Positions 13,290 to 14,332 of a stretch of DNA of 14,332 nucleotides are shown in pieces; position 1 is the first letter of the stretch, and the number at the start of each line of letters is the position of its first letter. The DNA lies in contig JAFYRC010000229.1 of NCBI GenBank assembly GCA_017547065.1, positions 1 to 14,332 on the forward strand, given 5' to 3'. The notes beneath the pieces were generated by a model. The model ran no database searches and was not told the DNA's origin. It saw only the letters and a list, made by a program, of their open reading frames with translations. This stretch comes from Tidjanibacter sp. GTDB lineage: Bacteria > Bacteroidota > Bacteroidia > Bacteroidales > Rikenellaceae. A program made the position numbers and the translations under genes.

Positions 13290-14176
13290 CGGCGGGCAAA
13301 AAGTTTAATCAGTTGTTTTACATAGTCCTCCTCTGTAGCGATGTCGGTGTGGTCCACCCTCGCTTTATCCATCAGGGAGTTTATTCTTTGGCGGTCGTCG
13401 CTCCACGCTTTGGCGTAGTGGTCGCGCACCTCCTTCGAGCCGCTATCAACCCACAGCCTGCGTCCACTCTCGGCGTCCACCACCTCCAAGAGTCCCACAT
13501 CTGGCAACTCGGCGTCCCTCTTGTCGTAGACCCTCACGGCCACGATGTCGTGCTTGCTCGAAGCGATTTTGAGGCTCTTTTCGAGTCCACTCCACTGCTC
13601 CTCAGTGGCGCTCTGGTTGCAGAAGTCGCTCAATAGGAATGTGGTACACCTCTTTTTAAGCGCGCCCGTAAGGTATTTGAGGGGTTCCTCCAACGAGGTG
13701 CCTTGGCTTTGGGGCTCAAAGTCGAGCAAGGTGCGGATGATTTGCAGAATGTGCGAGCGTCCCTTCTTGGGCGGGATGAACTTCTCCACTCGGTCGCTGA
13801 AAAGCAAACAACCCACTTTGTCGTTGTTTTGTGCGGCGGAGAAGGCCAATACGGCGGCAATCTCGGTCATAACCTCGCGCTTCTCCTTGTCGCCCGAGCC
13901 AAACACGCCCGAGCCACTCACATCCACCACCAACATCATCGTGAGCTCACGCTCCTCCTCATAGACCTTGATGTGGGGCTTGCGGGTGCGGGCCGTTACG
14001 TTCCAATCGATGTCCCTCACATCGTCGCCCATGCGATACTCCCTCACCTCGCTGAATGCCACACCACGGCCACGGAAGGCACTGTGGTAGTGTCCCGCAA
14101 AGATGTCGTTGGATAGACCTCGTGTCTTGATCTCTATCCTACGGACTTGTTTAAGTATATCAGCTGTATCTTTCAT
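13286..14176 (-). CDS. DUF58 family protein (MoxR/Bat-associated)
   Basis: A 296-residue soluble protein of the DUF58 family, which accompanies MoxR AAA+ ATPases and VWA proteins. The family signature is clear at about 36-63 (RGRGVAFSEVREYRMGDDVR, then DIDWNVTAR), followed by a VWA-like fold with DVSGSG at 85-90, Thr160 in the QSQGTSLEEP loop and Asp184 (LLSDF). The metal site is therefore D-x-S-x-S type and complete. No signal peptide or membrane segment is seen, so it is probably cytosolic. The start MKDTADILKQVRRIEIKTRGL is the normal family N-terminus, and the signature motif follows at the expected distance. It overlaps the next gene by 4 nt. The ATG lies 2 nt from a 126-nt inverted repeat. 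In most Bacteroidales a moxR gene lies just upstream; that would be beyond the right edge. Confidence 0.93.
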   Translation of the reverse strand: MKDTADILKQVRRIEIKTRGLSNDIFAGHYHSAFRGRGVAFSEVREYRMGDDVRDIDWNVTARTRKPHIKVYEEERELTMMLVVDVSGSGVFGSGDKEKREVMTEIAAVLAFSAAQNNDKVGCLLFSDRVEKFIPPKKGRSHILQIIRTLLDFEPQSQGTSLEEPLKYLTGALKKRCTTFLLSDFCNQSATEEQWSGLEKSLKIASSKHDIVAVRVYDKRDAELPDVGLLEVVDAESGRRLWVDSGSKEVRDHYAKAWSDDRQRINSLMDKARVDHTDIATEEDYVKQLIKLFARR

Positions 14177-14178
14177 TC

Positions 14179-14304
14179 TGCGAGTGTATCTCGTGGGTGA
14201 TTGCTTCGTTATGCTTGTCGTCCGCCCTCCTCATTTACATTTAGTAAACTGCGGGGGCATCCGCCTTCGCAAGCCTTGCACTCACCTCACGATATACACT
14301 CGCA
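14179..14304. repeat. Long imperfect inverted repeat upstream of DUF58 gene
   Basis: The outer arms are 14179-14200 and 14282-14304. One arm and the reverse complement of the other match over 22-23 nt with one substitution and one single-base gap. The centre holds a 5-bp stem TTTAC (14234-14238) and GTAAA (14244-14248) around the loop ATTTA. The 38-nt segments between outer arms and centre have equal length but match at only about half of positions, so the whole 126 nt is symmetric about position 14241. It fills the intergenic space up to 2 nt from the DUF58 start codon. The remaining 28 bases to the window edge (14305-14332) show nothing I can assign; the end of an upstream gene could lie there. 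It may be a dispersed palindromic element, a regulatory hairpin or a small MITE-like remnant. Confidence 0.75.
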
Positions 14305-14332
14305 AGGGAGAGTGTGGTGCTTGCTGTGTTAC

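Noticed and set aside
14305..14332. Possible 3' end of an upstream moxR gene on the - strand
   Set aside because: Only 28 bases are available, no characteristic MoxR C-terminus can be read, and the frame cannot be fixed.

Overview
The window comes from a member of the Bacteroidota, most likely order Bacteroidales. RpoB and RpoC are of the Bacteroidota type, a Bat ('Bacteroides aerotolerance') gene cluster is present, start codons lack clear Shine-Dalgarno sequences, and MurA carries Asp in place of the catalytic Cys. The moderately high GC and codon choice (GGT, TCG, AAC, GAG, with AGG common for Arg) would suit a Rikenellaceae/Alistipes-like lineage. That family-level guess is weak.

Left half, + strand (1-7640): the 3' four-fifths of rpoB, cut by the window edge, then complete rpoC 15 nt downstream. 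These are the two largest subunits of RNA polymerase. A 128-nt purine-rich 3' untranslated stretch follows, then a strong intrinsic terminator (7598-7639).

Right half, - strand (14304 down to 7643): a run of co-directional genes read from right to left. A long imperfect inverted repeat (14179-14304) sits directly before a DUF58 gene. Next come a BatD/DUF4381-like membrane protein, a TPR protein with a Gln/Asn tract (BatC), two von Willebrand A membrane proteins (BatA, then BatB), murA (first committed step of peptidoglycan synthesis), and a 62-residue membrane protein. The strand ends in its own terminator (7643-7667), back to back with the rpoC terminator. The first three bat genes overlap (4 nt and 8 nt) and look translationally coupled. 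Later spacers are 41-82 nt, and two of them carry short period-7 degenerate tandem repeats.

The Bat proteins are thought to form an envelope complex with a MoxR-family AAA+ ATPase, whose gene would be expected just beyond the right edge. Here batC comes before batA, and no canonical batD or batE follows batB; murA takes that place. I found no RNA genes, CRISPR arrays, insertion sequences or prophage genes. No gene-free stretch exceeds 300 bases. The least explained items are the 126-nt inverted repeat, the heptamer repeats in the bat spacers, and the altered bat gene order with murA attached. I see no convincing wholly new system.
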